The position numbers and the translations under genes were made by a program. A stretch of DNA of 33,286 nt from Hawksworthiomyces lignivorus (lineage: Eukaryota; Ascomycota; Sordariomycetes; Ophiostomatales; Ophiostomataceae): positions 1-33,286 of the forward strand of contig NTMA01000163.1 of assembly GCA_002917075.1 (NCBI GenBank), in the 5' to 3' direction. The notes under the pieces are model-generated. The model did not search any database. It was not told the origin of the DNA and worked only from the letters and a program-made list of their open reading frames with translations. Below are positions 11,277 to 22,028 of the stretch, one piece after another (positions within the stretch are counted from its first letter, which is position 1; each line of letters opens with the position of its first letter).

Positions 11277-11607
11277 AACCCCATGAGAGTAGATAAAATA
11301 GACGCGATTCTAAGTGAAGACTGTATGTAGAGCATTACATGAGTGGAAATCTTGTAAATATCTATTTGATTATCACCACTAGTAGAACTGATCTTCATTT
11401 CCGACGGACACGTATATTACTTGGATATTTGGCTTTTTGCAGTAGCAGTACATAAGACGCTTCTTAGTGTCGGATAAGATACTCCGCCCTGTGTATGTCG
11501 ACATTGTTTCTCCAACCCAAGCCATGAGCGAAACTCAAGAGCTGCAACAACAAAAAAGCACGAAGGTATCATAGGACTGGACATTGTTAACAGTCAAGGC
11601 GGACATC
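11277..11607. other. intergenic region and possible extra first exon of the CMD-like gene
   Basis: This is the 331-bp gap between the ligase-1 stop and the chosen CMD-like start. An ATG at 11524 opens 14 codons ending in AAG|GTATCA. A 48-nt intron (11566-11613, branch-like TTAAC, acceptor GCAG) would join it in phase to codon 3 of the downstream gene. Otherwise nothing was recognised. Confidence 0.4.
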
Positions 11608-12502
11608 ATGCAGCAGCATACCACAAATGACGAGATGGACGCGAAGGCGCGAGCCTTCATCCAGTCACTCGCTGTCCAAGCAGAAGAGAAGGGTGAGAAG
11701 GACACTTGGTATTGCATTGCGGTAAGCATTGAATTTACTGACCCCGTATATATTCATTTCAATGGGCTGATTTTGAGAAAGGCATGCTCATTTGCGGCGT
11801 GCAACCAAGGCGGCTATGTAGCGGATGTCTACCAGACAGCCATCAGCAGCAGGCCCGCCGACGATGTAGAATACCAGAGACACATTCTAAGGAGAATAAA
11901 AGGTATGAACAGAGGAAAGAGGCTCGCTCTGACAGCCTTTGCGAACCCATGCCTGACAGAAGCTGACTTCTTGTATCTGCCCGCCAACAGAGGGCATCAT
12001 CAAGACTGGCATCATCTACGGCATCCCACGTGTGATCAACGCCTTCCGCGCGCTCATCAAGGTGCTTCCAAGCCCTGAGGCCAACGAGATCTCCTCTATC
12101 CGCAACCACATTGCCGTCCCTGCCGACACCGACGAGCGGGGCATCGCCTACATGCGCAACATCTTCCGCGCTGATCTGGATCCCTTCCTGCAGACTATGG
12201 ACAAGTTCTGGCCGGATTTGCGCACTCTGGTGGTGACCTACATCTATGGTTACTACCAGTCGGACACCAGCGTTCTCGATGCCATCACAACCAGCCAGCT
12301 CAACATCGCCACGCTGGTGCCCATGGATGTGACAGCCGAGGTCGCTTGGCACATGCGGGGCGTGATCCGGAACAACGGCTCACGGGAACAGCTAGACTAC
12401 GCGTTCGAAACCACTATGGCAATCTGCCAGATCTGCGATGTACGACTCAAGAACACGATGCCACGCCCTGAGGACGTGATTAACGAAGAGAGGCTATTTT
12501 AG
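11608..12502 (+). CDS. carboxymuconolactone decarboxylase-like (AhpD-fold) protein
   Basis: Exons are 11608-11721, 11782-11902 and 11991-12502, giving 248 aa. The KACSFAACNQGGYVADVYQTAI and IIKTGIIYGIPRVINAF regions resemble fungal CMD/AhpD-superfamily proteins. I see no CxxC redox pair, so peroxidase-type chemistry is not supported. The fold includes decarboxylases and gamma-lactone enzymes, but most fungal members are uncharacterised. Intron 1 (60 nt) is a multiple of three with no stop, so unspliced RNA would also read through; the GTAAGC donor favours splicing. An upstream start at 11524 using a 48-nt intron is a real alternative. There is no PTS1 (the end is ERLF). It is convergent with the SDR gene, with only 157 bp between the stops. 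Confidence 0.75.
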
Positions 12503-12576
12503 AGAGAAAAGAGAACACACTCGGCAACACAAACTTTGCAAAATTACAGCAAGCCATTTTCCAGAGTTAGGATATA

Positions 12577-12582
12577 AATAAA
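12577..12582 (+). terminator. AATAAA polyadenylation signal
   Basis: A perfect AATAAA lies about 75 nt after the CMD-like stop, within the short shared 3' region of two convergent genes. Confidence 0.5.
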
Positions 12583-12659
12583 CTCTTGCCTGTATCTAAT
12601 GCGCTCATTTAATCATTCCTCTTTTTTTTTTTAACTATTAAGGTTCTCTTTACGGTGCT

Positions 12660-13533
12660 CTAGCAAATCCAGCCGCCATCCACGCAGATAGCCGTGCCCG
12701 ATACGTATGTGGACTCGTCGCTCAGAAGGTAGGCGATCAGGTGGGCCACCTCCTCAGGGCGGCCAGCGCGGCGCAGAGCGTTCTCCTGGGTGCTAGACAG
12801 CACCGTCTGCCCGCCTTCTGTGGTGCTGGTTCCACCCGACTGAACAATGTCGCGGGCGTTGCGGTTCATGGGAGTGTCAATGGGTCCCCTTTTGCACTAC
12901 TGTTAGTAAGATAGGACAAAAAAGAAACCAATTGGAGGTGATCGAAACCTACGGGCAGATGCAATTGACGCGCACGCCCCTGTAGCCGAACTCCTTGCAG
13001 GCAGACCGGGTCAGACCGACAACGGCGTGCTTAGACGCCGAGTAGGCCGCGTTCTTGGGGCGGCCGCTGACGCCCGCAATGGAGGAGGCGTTGACGATGG
13101 AGCCGTTGTCGGCAATGACGCCGGTCTGGGCCTTGAGACAGTACATCAGCCCCGTGGTGTTGACGCCCAGCACAAAGTCCCACTGCTCGAGGTCTTGCTC
13201 GGCGAGCGTGTGCAGGCCAATGTCCTTGGGGATCACACCGGCCATGTTGGCGGCGCCGTCCAGGCGGCCAAACTGCTTGATGGTGGCATCGATCCACGCC
13301 TGCACCTGGTCGTATTTGCGTACGTCCACAGGGTAGATCAGCACGTTGTCTTGGGCGTCGGCCGGCAGGCTTGCCTTGAGCTCTGCGGCGACTTTCTCCA
13401 GGCCATCTTTGGATAAATCTGCCAGAGACAGTTTGGCACCGCGCTGGGCGGCCAGCTGAGCAAAAGCTAGGCCAATGCCGGAGGCAGCGCCCGTGACGGC
13501 GATGACCTTACCTTCAAGCTGCTGAGGAGACAT
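12660..13533 (-). CDS. classical short-chain dehydrogenase/reductase
   Basis: Exons on the minus strand are 13533-12953 and 12888-12660, giving 269 aa; the 64-nt intron rejoins NCICP to GPIDTPMNR. TGAASGIG (14-21) is the NAD(P) glycine motif, NMAG (96-99) replaces the usual NNAG, Asn125, Ser151, Tyr164 and Lys168 form the catalytic set, and the end is CVDGGWIC. The Asp after the second beta strand (Asp39 in LADLS) favours NAD(H), a soft prediction. In a CoA pathway it could oxidise a 3-hydroxyacyl-CoA or an alcohol from the P450 step. No PTS1 is seen. The start at 13533 fits SDR spacing (the Rossmann motif begins at residue 10), but an in-frame ATG at 13731 would add 66 hydrophobic residues. 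Confidence 0.92.
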
Positions 13534-14166
13534 TTTTAAAAGGCAACTCAAAACAGAGACAAATGAGAGACAAAAGGCTAACGCAAGTCGATACAATTCA
13601 ACACGATAAAATGGTACTTTTGCTCTACGGGCTGTGAGATTACATAGAGACAGACACAGGGCACTAAGACTTATAAGAAGCACGGTTAGGTCGGCGTTGG
13701 AGAAATAGTGGGCAAGGCGTGATGTGTGCATGAGGAGTGCGGAGTGAGGAGGTGGGTTGGTATGGTTGGTATGGTTTGCGATAGCCGGAGTGAGGAAAAT
13801 GAGTGCCAGCCACTAGCGTTGCTGCTGGACATAGGACATAAAGGTAAATGACTCGGCAGGCTTAGGTATTCCTTAGTTTATTTCACACTTACATTTTGCT
13901 CCATTCTCTCAAGTAGACTAATACCGGAGAGCCAATGGTTTAATGTATGGCGTAGCTACTTTGGACACACAATGTATGGCGACGGGTAGCTGATTCACTA
14001 GACTGGTTTTCTAGCTTACAGTCCGTCGAGGTCATTTTCTGGTCATTATGTACAACATATCCGTGTCTATTACGTGCGCTTCCTCCATTAAAGTATCACG
14101 GGAACCTATTTACCATGCACGTGCATATAATGTTCTGGGTCTGTTTCCGCTCCGAGCCTTCTCCGT
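13534..14166. other. SDR upstream region and AtuA-1 3' end
   Basis: No separate gene is supported. The region contains TGATTCA at 13991-13997 (458 bp before the SDR start) and the short direct repeat TGGTATGG near 13757-13776. The 66-codon in-frame extension of the SDR frame lies in its right-hand part. Confidence 0.5.
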
Positions 14167-16197
14167 TTAAAGATGTCCGTTTTCAATGAACTTCTTTGGG
14201 ATAGGAACGTACTTGGATCGCAGATACTCGCACAAGTTCTTAGCCAGAGTGTCAAGCGTCGATCCAGAGTTGTAACCACGGTCTAAGTGGTCTTTGAGCA
14301 AGAAATGTACTGCGCGGATATTGCCCATCTCGAATCGGTCAACACGCCCACCACCGTACTCTTTTGGCCCGAGAAGCTCTTTGACTTTCTCAATTGTTAG
14401 GAACGTCCGTAGCCAATCCCACTGCTCTTCTGTGGGAACGAAGAAGCCAACATTCGCATCCGACGCTTTGTCGCCAGACCGACCCAAAGCTACCCAGCCC
14501 AGCGGCGCTTCCACTGTCTCACCAAACTGACTCAGGTCAACTGGGTTCTTCGTGTCATATGATTCTTGTGCACCATATATTTGTGTCTGAGGCGGCAGCG
14601 GGATATCAATGGGAGTGTTCCGATCTGCGTCATCGCCAAAAAGGAGATGCACCCGGTGACGACAAGCTGATTGCGGAATGAGAGTGACAAAGTATTCAAA
14701 GTAGCTCTTGGCAGTCGACTGGCGCAGGTCATTCGGACGAGATACACCCTAGAAATGTCAGCATGCAACATGAAAGAGTATCATGAACTGGTGGTAGGCC
14801 GACTTACTGGGCATGACTGCAGGACTGTTTCGTATAGTTTCCGTGCAAAACCGTACGGCAAGCTTGGGTCAAATAGGGCGGCGTCTCGCGCTTGAGCAAA
14901 AATGCGGAAATCGACCGTCGCAATCTCTTGGTTACGAGGGTTGGCTGGAGACGTACCGTGGACGTGAAACTTGAGTAAGGAGAATTTGCTGATCAGTTCC
15001 TCTCCGATGGCGTAGCGGGCTTGCTCTTCCATCCAGCGGCACTTTTCTTCGATGTCGAGGCCGACGAGATAGAAGTGCCACTCAGCCTGGTACCCGCCAT
15101 TGGCCGTAATACCGCAGCGTGTGGTTGGCGGTGGAGGTTTACCACGCACACCGCTGACATGAACGAGATCTTCAGCTGTTTGTGTGAGCTGGATGTTGTG
15201 CAAGTCGGCCACAACATCGGAATTGTAGTACAGTGGACCGGAAATCTCATAAACCAGTTGCGACGTAACCGTCTCAACATTGACAACGCCATTAGTGTTC
15301 TTTTCCTTGCTGATATCGAACTCGCCGTTGGCATAGACGCTTGCAATGGGAAAGCCTAGGTTTAAGTGTTTCTTAGATGCCATCAGCTCTTTGAAGCGGC
15401 TGTAGTATCCACCTGTCACAAAAGCAGAGCACTCAATGACATGGCCCGCGATAAGGGCACCTGCCAGCTCGTCCAATTGGTTTGCCGTCCAACCGTGCCA
15501 CCAGGCAGCGATACCAATAGTGGGAGCCGCATCTGATACTCTAGAACATGTCAACTTTACAGGTCATTTGAAGCGAGTATTTGATAGTTATTCCTTTCAT
15601 CCCTACTTACCTTCCGCAAATCACAATATCAGCGCCCCGCCTTAGAGCTTCAGCAATTCCCAGACTTCCTAGATAAGCCTGGGCACAGAGCGGCTCAAAA
15701 CCCCATTCGGCGAGTGTCTTGCCGTCTGTTAAACTCTTGAACTCGTTCTTTTTGTCTGCAGCCATTTCCAAGAATGCGGCGGTAACATCGTCGCCTTCGA
15801 CCCAAGCCACCTTCAGGTTCAGGCCGGCTTTCTCCACCATGTCAACAACAACTTCAGCTAGGAGCTCAGTGTCGCTAGCGCCAGCATTGACTGCAAGCTT
15901 TGTGCCGTTGCGAGCTAGATCATGTATCGCGGGTGCGAAGCATTGGAGAAAAGTGCTGGCGTATTGTGCCGTCTTCTTCCGCTCCTCTAGAGGGAGCTTC
16001 TCTCTTCCATTTCCTTGCTGCCGTGCCTTGCCAGCACCATACCCGGTCATAACGTTCTCGGATAGCCAGTCACCGACAACTGCATCAACATCAGGGTCGC
16101 TGGCTAAGCGATGAATGGCAGCCACACGGTCCGTGAAACCTCCAGAGGCACCACCGATACGAACGGGCCGCTTCGGCTCCTTGTTTTCAGCCGCCAT
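14167..16197 (-). CDS. AtuA-like (DUF1446) protein 1
   Basis: Exons on the minus strand are 16197-15611, 15540-14808 and 14748-14167, giving 633 aa. RPVRIGGASGGFTDR at the N-terminus, DIVICGRVSDAAP with AAWWHGW, and PPPPTTR identify the AtuA/DUF1446 domain (about 15-460). RSGDKASDANVGFF (from residue 530) marks the C-terminal AtuA-type domain. In Pseudomonas, AtuA is required for citronellol/geraniol use but its reaction is not established, so no activity is claimed. Relative to AtuA-2, a Cys-Cys pair after ICGR is replaced by Val-Ser. The C-terminus NGHL is not a canonical PTS1. GC at third positions looks lower than in AtuA-2. Intron 2 (14749-14807) is 59 nt with a GCTGAC branch. It runs in the same direction as the bZIP gene upstream of it. 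Confidence 0.9.
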
Positions 16198-16894
16198 ATT
16201 TTTTGAATGAGTTGTTAACAGCAAATGAAAAAAAAAAAAAAGGAACCAGCGTCGTATATCCAATCTAGGATGAATCAAAGTAGAAATAACAAAGCAGAGG
16301 TTTTATTTTCCTCAACAGGTTGTCGTTGCTGTAATAAGAGTTGGAATCCAACGGGTACAGTCTCCGATTCGTAGCTGTCAATTCAGCTCTATAGCTTCCC
16401 CATTGGGTCATTCTAGTGGATGTTTTGGCGTGACAGCTTGTAAGTGATGCCGGCTTCCGTTGAATTGTGCTCTTTCAAGGGCGTGCATCACTGCGTTCTG
16501 AAAAAATGCGGGGATAGTTTCCGCCCCAAATCTCCAAAATCTGCTAGAGGTATACTACGCGATGATTCATCGCGACCCGGAGAAACAAGTCCGGGTAACC
16601 CCATCAAGTGCACTGCCCCTCTCCGCACCATCTGCCGCAAAATGATGATTTACTTCCGACGTAAACCGATATTCGGAGCATACAAGAATATCCAGAAAGG
16701 CGACCCTCAACAGCCTTCATACGGAGAAGAGGAATTCGGAAGGACGAGAAGGGATGGAGTATAAGACGAATGGCCCGCTCTCCAACAGACCAAGATGATT
16801 TGGTTAGTGGGAGAAGCAAGTATTCACAGTTGAGATGAGATGGCCATGATTGTCGTCAATACTTCTGCTGGCCGTTGAAATTGCATTTAGAGCT
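16198..16894. other. AtuA-1 upstream region and bZIP 3' end
   Basis: No gene was found. TGAATCA at 16271-16277 lies 74 bp before the AtuA-1 ATG, and the 17-bp palindrome listed separately is further upstream. The right part is the bZIP 3' region. Confidence 0.5.
16558..16574. promoter_or_regulatory. 17-bp perfect palindrome with TGATTCA core
   Basis: CGCGATGATTCATCGCG has 8-bp arms around a single T. The centre is an AP-1-like TGATTCA. It lies 361 bp before the AtuA-1 start and 321 bp after the bZIP stop. Symmetry and core fit a bZIP dimer site; binding is inferred. Confidence 0.55.
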
Positions 16895-18392
16895 TCATAA
16901 AGGGATCCCCTTCTGGATGAATGCATCTTTATCGATCAGTTCAGCGATTTCAGGGTAGCGATCCCGAAAAGCTTTGCCCACATCCCAGTTGCCGAGCTGC
17001 CGGATGTGCTCTTCGTATACTGGGTTGATGGTTACTTCTTCGCCTGGCGCAAGCGCATTGATGAGGACGTGTGTAGGATCATATGGCCAGCGAACTGTGA
17101 AACTGGTGCTGTATACCGCAGCGAAGTGATCCAGAGTGATGTCCGGGTGTACGATGAGATAATTCCGAGCGTTTGGCCTTTAGAGGGTTAGCAAAAAAAA
17201 AAAAAAAAAAAAATCATTGTCCAAGCCTCGTTAAATCTATGTCTGCAAAACTCACCATGGAATGCGGTCAATCCATGCGGCATGAGGAGTGGTGATCTGT
17301 GCTTGGGTCGGCCGTAGCCATGTTGGCAGCAGATCCCAGCTCTGCTTATCCAGCAATACCATCCACTACGCGAGGAGCGTTAGATTTGCTTTGATAAAAT
17401 ATTGCGAATCTGCTAACATGTCGAGTCAGTCTTACCTTTAACAGCGAACACATGATGTAAAACACGGCCACCTGCTTTGGCAGTGTGTCTATTTCGAAGT
17501 AGCTGCGGACAATGTCGCCGACAATGTCACTAATTGCATCTGATGTCCGCCGGTCCTTTTCAAGCAAGGAACATAGGTTTGGCTTGAAGCCAAATGTTAA
17601 GGCGCCGTCAACGGATCGCTGATGGACCTTGGATGTGATGAAGCCTTGCAGGATCTGGTCGCTCAGACATGTAGGAGGCCCATCAATGGGGGGTATTTCC
17701 CAGGGCTTCTTGATAATCTCCGGTTTAGCCAACGCAGCAACAGCGGAAGACCCATCTCCGCCTGGTGATGTCGAAGCAACAGATGCGGAGGCGCCGGTAG
17801 CGGTCGGATCGCCGGGTATGTCTAGGCGGGGTTGAGAACCCATTAAGCTCAGCTGCAAAGCGGCATTCTGCGCACGCAGCTGGGCATTTTCCGTCTCGAG
17901 CATCCGCATCCGGGAATTGAGTAAATTGACGTCCCGTGTCCGGTCGCTTAGCATCTGGGTCAGGAAGGCCACCTGCTCGTTGAGGTTGTAAATAGTCCAT
18001 TTTGTGCGGTCCCGCATGGCCTGTTGAGACTTACGATCTCTTGCCCGCTTCCGTTGGAGTTCAATTTCTTTTGCCGTCAATGCTTGTCCTCCAGACGCTG
18101 TTCCGGCTGTGGCGGCAGATGAAGACGACTGGCCACCTTCACCTACGTTACCACCATTGATAGAAGGCGTGGTTGTGGATGACTCGAAACCCGACGTCAC
18201 AGAGGCGGGCGAAGTGGTGGATGCGGCAGAGGCAGGTGACGTAGCAGCAACGGAAGGTGCACTGGGCGGTCCGCCAACTACTCCAACTGTTGCTGGTGGC
18301 GACGCCGCAGATGCTGTAAAAGGAACTGCAGTATTGATGGCGGTACGTGAGGTGACAACCATAACGGATGACCCAGCAGGAGACGTCGCCAT
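16895..18392 (-). CDS. bZIP transcription factor with DUF3425-like C-terminus
   Basis: Exons on the minus strand are 18392-17436, 17365-17256 and 17177-16895, giving 449 aa. The Ser/Thr/Ala-rich N-terminus (1-100) looks disordered. The basic region is 114-131 (RKRARDRKSQQAMRDRTK). It is followed by a zipper with Leu at 137, 144, 158, 165, 172 and 179, and Arg at the 151 heptad. The invariant Asn of classic bZIPs is Asp119, as in other proteins of this fungal subfamily. The C-terminal half (about 245-440), with SWDLLPTWLRPT, WIDRIPWPNARNYLIVHP and FTVRWPY, matches the DUF3425 type. An in-frame stop just upstream fixes the start at 18392. Its position in the middle of the cluster suggests a pathway-specific regulator. 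Confidence 0.92.
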
Positions 18393-20580
18393 GGTGTCGA
18401 AGGGGCCAATCGCCGAAATTGATGCCGTGAAGAATGTCCACTGACGAGTCAGCTATCAAGGTAGTACAATCTCAATGGAGGGTAGTTAGACATCAAAATT
18501 CGGTAGGATAAAAAATGGAATCCAAGAGCATAGTACGCGTCAGATCGATGGAGCTCCGTGTTTTGGCCCTAATGGTGCTATTTGAGCCAGGGGTCGGGGC
18601 GAATGAGGTGGTTCAATGAAAGCAGAGGTGAGAGAAAAGGATGCGTTGAGGTGCACCGAAGTTGACGATCGCACGGATAGCCTATCGTAAATAGTGAATC
18701 AGTAGAGGCGGCTGAGAGTGGAGTCCATCTATGGATTGCGGAATCTAAGAGAAAGATGGTAGTTTTGAGAGGAAGATATGTAGGGGCATGAAAAAGAGCA
18801 GAGGGCGAGGGGAATCATAATACATGGAGAAAGCTCATCCATCCCTCGCTCCTGTAGCTCTACCAGATGTTCGCTCCTTCCCCGCGCCCCTGTCAGATAT
18901 ATCGGGGAACAGTGGTACGACTACGTGACAAGGTAAGACCAAAGGGTGTATTCCGGGGCGACCTTCCTTGTGACAATAGTTGTGCCGTCTGTGCAACAAT
19001 GAAAATTTCGCCTACACGTACGGAATATACTTTGTAGATCCCTTGTTGATACACGCCGGCCTTGAGGCGGTGGGCGCTTTTGCGCGGCCTTTTTCTGTCC
19101 ACTAAAATCTACGTGTGCAGTTGTGACACATCTACGCATTGGCCAGGCCAACGCTATCTACAACGGCGAAATAAGGTCGTTGGAACATTGCCCGGCCTCT
19201 AAGTTGCAGGTGACCCCTTGATATTGCAGCCACCTTCTGGAGTCAACATTTCGCATAAACCTTCACCCGGAATTTGATGGCCAAAAATCAGAGACAGGAA
19301 AGAATGAGATCCACAGTTCGATATTCATTTTATGTCTATTAGTTGTCTCATCCTCCATAAATTTGTCTCTTCATTTTTTTTTCCTTATTTTTCACGACAT
19401 GTGTGTCCAAATACCAACAGTCACGCCCCGGAAACAGTTTAGCGCTCAGCAGTGCCAACAGCATACCTAGAGCGGGGTAAACTACGTAACTGGAGAAATG
19501 ACCTTGGGAAGAAAGGAGTAGCCGGGGAAAAAGTAAAGGGCTCCATCGGGGTAATGCGGGGATCGTCAGAAGGATAGAGATTCTGTGGGGAGAGAAGCCA
19601 ACATGTTCGTACGCTAAGCCAAGTAGCCGATCGAAAACTGTGAATTGGGCCAATTGCGATGCTGATATTGAGTTGTTAGTTTGCTAGATTCCCCTATCGT
19701 GATGCGCTTGGAAAACATTATCAGTGTCCTGCTTGAAGTAAGAAACATACTTCTACAAACCTGGGTAGAAAAAAATGATCGTATTCGCATCTACACGATG
19801 TTCAGGGTCAACCTTTCACATGAATACTACAGTACAAAGCTAGACAAGATAATTGCAAGGCATTGATGATTAGGATGAAGCAATGGACACATTATACCTC
19901 CTGAAAATACGTAGAACTGTGTGCTAAATAGTATTGTGTGAGACCCAGTCAGAAGATGCCGCCATAGAATTAACCCCCTCCTCCCCCAAAATTGAATGAA
20001 AACCATTGCTGAGGTTGTCCTTCAAAAAGTCCGTCTATACTGTGTTAAATATAGATGTTAATCCCATTCACAAGCATTTAAAAGACTCTTGCTAGAAGCC
20101 ATATCACCAGCGCCGTCAGGTCATGATCATAGATTTCTGCCATAAAGAAAATCAGCAGAAAACAATCATCAATGAAGACAAGCACCAAAGCAGGGGCCGA
20201 TGATAACGATACGATAATCGTGTGAATTATATGAAATTTTAACTACATACATTCTCTGCGCATTACTTCATCGATTATATACAGAATTCACAACCCCAAT
20301 GTAAGGACGGCCTAATTCCCCCAAATCTCCACAGTCTGGGGGAGGCCGTTGAAATTCCTCGTGCCAAATCATTGGCTCTCATTGACTGTGCACGCTTTTC
20401 TTTTAATGTGTCTGCTGTTGATCATCCCGTAGTTTCTCCAAAAAGTTAATAAAGACAAGCCTTCGGGGCTACTGATTCATTTTCTCGGAGGGTAATGAAG
20501 CGGTTCGGCACCAAGTCTAGAAGGAGGGTATGATGGCCACCCCACCATAATTTCTGGCGATGTGATGCCATCTAAATCTT

Positions 20581-20593
20581 GCCCGGACCGGGC
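20581..20593. repeat. 13-bp palindrome GCCCGG-A-CCGGGC
   Basis: Six-base arms flank one A, embedding CGG and CCG triplets of the kind bound by Zn2Cys6 dimers. It lies in long non-coding DNA, so its function is unknown. Confidence 0.5.
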
Positions 20594-20630
20594 TGACCAA
20601 GTCGACTAAGTCCCCGGTGGTTCATGGCGC

Positions 20631-20647
20631 TTCTAGAACATCTAGAA
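20631..20647. repeat. 17-bp inverted repeat TTCTAGA-ACA-TCTAGAA
   Basis: Seven-base arms flank a 3-nt spacer, 37 bp after the GC-rich palindrome. The left part, TTCTAGAA, is also a two-unit heat-shock-element-like sequence. Confidence 0.5.
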
Positions 20648-21191
20648 ATAATCAGCGGAAGGGGACGGTAGCAATAAATCTGTGCACGCTATACGAAGTC
20701 CGCTTGCCCATTGCGAAGCTGCAATCTGCTTAGACTTGTAGGGGCAATATTGAATCCAGTGACAGAAGCCGGCAAGCTCGATGGTAGGCTCTGTGCACCT
20801 GTATATTTCTTGCAGCCACCAACCAACTCTGACTGTGCAAAAGCCATTTGGTAATCAGACCTGGAGCCTGTAGTCCACGCAGGCGCGAACTTGAGCTCCT
20901 CTTTCTACACGCACAACAGATTTGAAAGAAAAAGGTTTGCCTTTATGACTGTTCGGCTTATGCAAAAATGGTCTATTGTACGGCTGAGAAAATATGTACA
21001 GAATATATTGAATCACCGGTAACAAACTGCTAGATGCAACAAAATGGGAGTGAGCGCCACGAAAATAGAGAAATAGAAGACGTCAGGATTTTTTTTCATA
21101 CACAGCAACCAAAAGCAAAGATGCAGGCCCCAGCTGTGGTGACGGCCATGCCGCGGCCCACCCTCCTGCAACTAAACTCGCCTTTTCAGCT

Positions 21192-22028
21192 TTACAGCCG
21201 GCTTGCCTTCCACTGCGGCGCCCGCTTCTCCGTGAACGCCTTGAGGCCCTCGAGGATGTTCTCGCCCTTCTGCAGCTCGGCGAACTCGCGCTCTAGCGTG
21301 ACCTCGACGGCACGCTCGACGGGGGCCGTCTCCCAGCCCTGGCGGATGCCGGCGCGCGAGCAGATGATGGCATCCGGGCTGTGCTGGGCGATGGCCTCGG
21401 CGTAGCGCACAGCCTCGGCGACGACCTGGTCCTTGGGCACGATCTTGTTGACGACGCCCCACTGCTGCATCTCCTGGGCGGTGATGTTGCGGCCCGTCAG
21501 CGCCATCTCGGTGGCGCGCTGCAGGCCGACGGTGCGGATCAGGCGCGGCAGGGCGCCGCCGATGGCGGCAATGCCGCGCTTGACCTCGGGTAGCGCAAAG
21601 TAAGCGTCGTCGGCGGCGACGACCAGGTCGCAGTTGACAATGAACTCGCAGCCGCCGCCCATGGCCAGGCCGTTGACGGCGGCGATGATGGGCTTCTTGC
21701 CTAGGCGCCGACTCAGAGGCTTGAAAGCCGGAGCGTTGCCCATGCGCTTGCTGGGGTCGGCGTCGGCCGCCATGGAGCGGTCCCACTCTTTGAGATCAGC
21801 GCCGGCGGAGAAGGCCCGGCCTGTGCCCGTGATGATGGCGACGGTCAAGTTCGGCTCGTCGTCGAACCAGGTCCAGACGGCGTTCATCTCCAGCTGAGCG
21901 ACGGTTGACATGGCGTTAAGATCCTTGGGCCGGTCCATCCGCACGAGGAGGACCCGTGGCGCAGGGAAGGAGAGCTTGAGGAAAGTGGGCGTCGGTGGCG
22001 GAGGGGTGGTTGTTGGATAGGAAGCCAT
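21192..22028 (-). CDS. peroxisomal enoyl-CoA hydratase/isomerase 1 (crotonase fold)
   Basis: Single exon, 278 aa from the ATG at 22028, which has a good context (ACAATGG). Crotonase enzymes add water to 2-enoyl-CoA or carry out related CoA-ester chemistry. SAGADLKEW (74-82) and NGLAMGGGCEF (119-129) form the oxyanion hole. Both hydratase glutamates are present, Glu128 in GGGCEF and Glu148 in LPEVKRG, which favours true hydratase activity. The end is SRL, a canonical PTS1. A second in-frame ATG at 22082 would add 18 residues rich in His, Ser and Thr. It is divergent from hydratase 2 across a 1.37-kb shared promoter. Confidence 0.94.
   Translation of the reverse strand: MASYPTTTPPPPTPTFLKLSFPAPRVLLVRMDRPKDLNAMSTVAQLEMNAVWTWFDDEPNLTVAIITGTGRAFSAGADLKEWDRSMAADADPSKRMGNAPAFKPLSRRLGKKPIIAAVNGLAMGGGCEFIVNCDLVVAADDAYFALPEVKRGIAAIGGALPRLIRTVGLQRATEMALTGRNITAQEMQQWGVVNKIVPKDQVVAEAVRYAEAIAQHSPDAIICSRAGIRQGWETAPVERAVEVTLEREFAELQKGENILEGLKAFTEKRAPQWKASRL

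Larger units (their letters stand above)
18393..21191. other. 2.8-kb region: bZIP promoter and non-coding DNA
   Basis: No supported gene. TGAATCA at 18695-18701 lies 303 bp before the bZIP start. Further copies are TGATTCA at 20473-20479 and TGAATCA at 21009-21015. Two perfect palindromes are listed separately. The longest frames (about 100 codons) show no family motif. Confidence 0.55.

Noticed and set aside
18148..18459. Overlapping upstream frame before the bZIP start, considered as a regulatory uORF
   Set aside because: Its first codon is TTG and it contains no ATG ahead of the bZIP start, so a uORF is not supported.
19348..19653. 101-codon minus-strand frame with a hydrophobic stretch
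   Set aside because: No motif, no supporting splice structure or leader, and a length expected by chance in this region.
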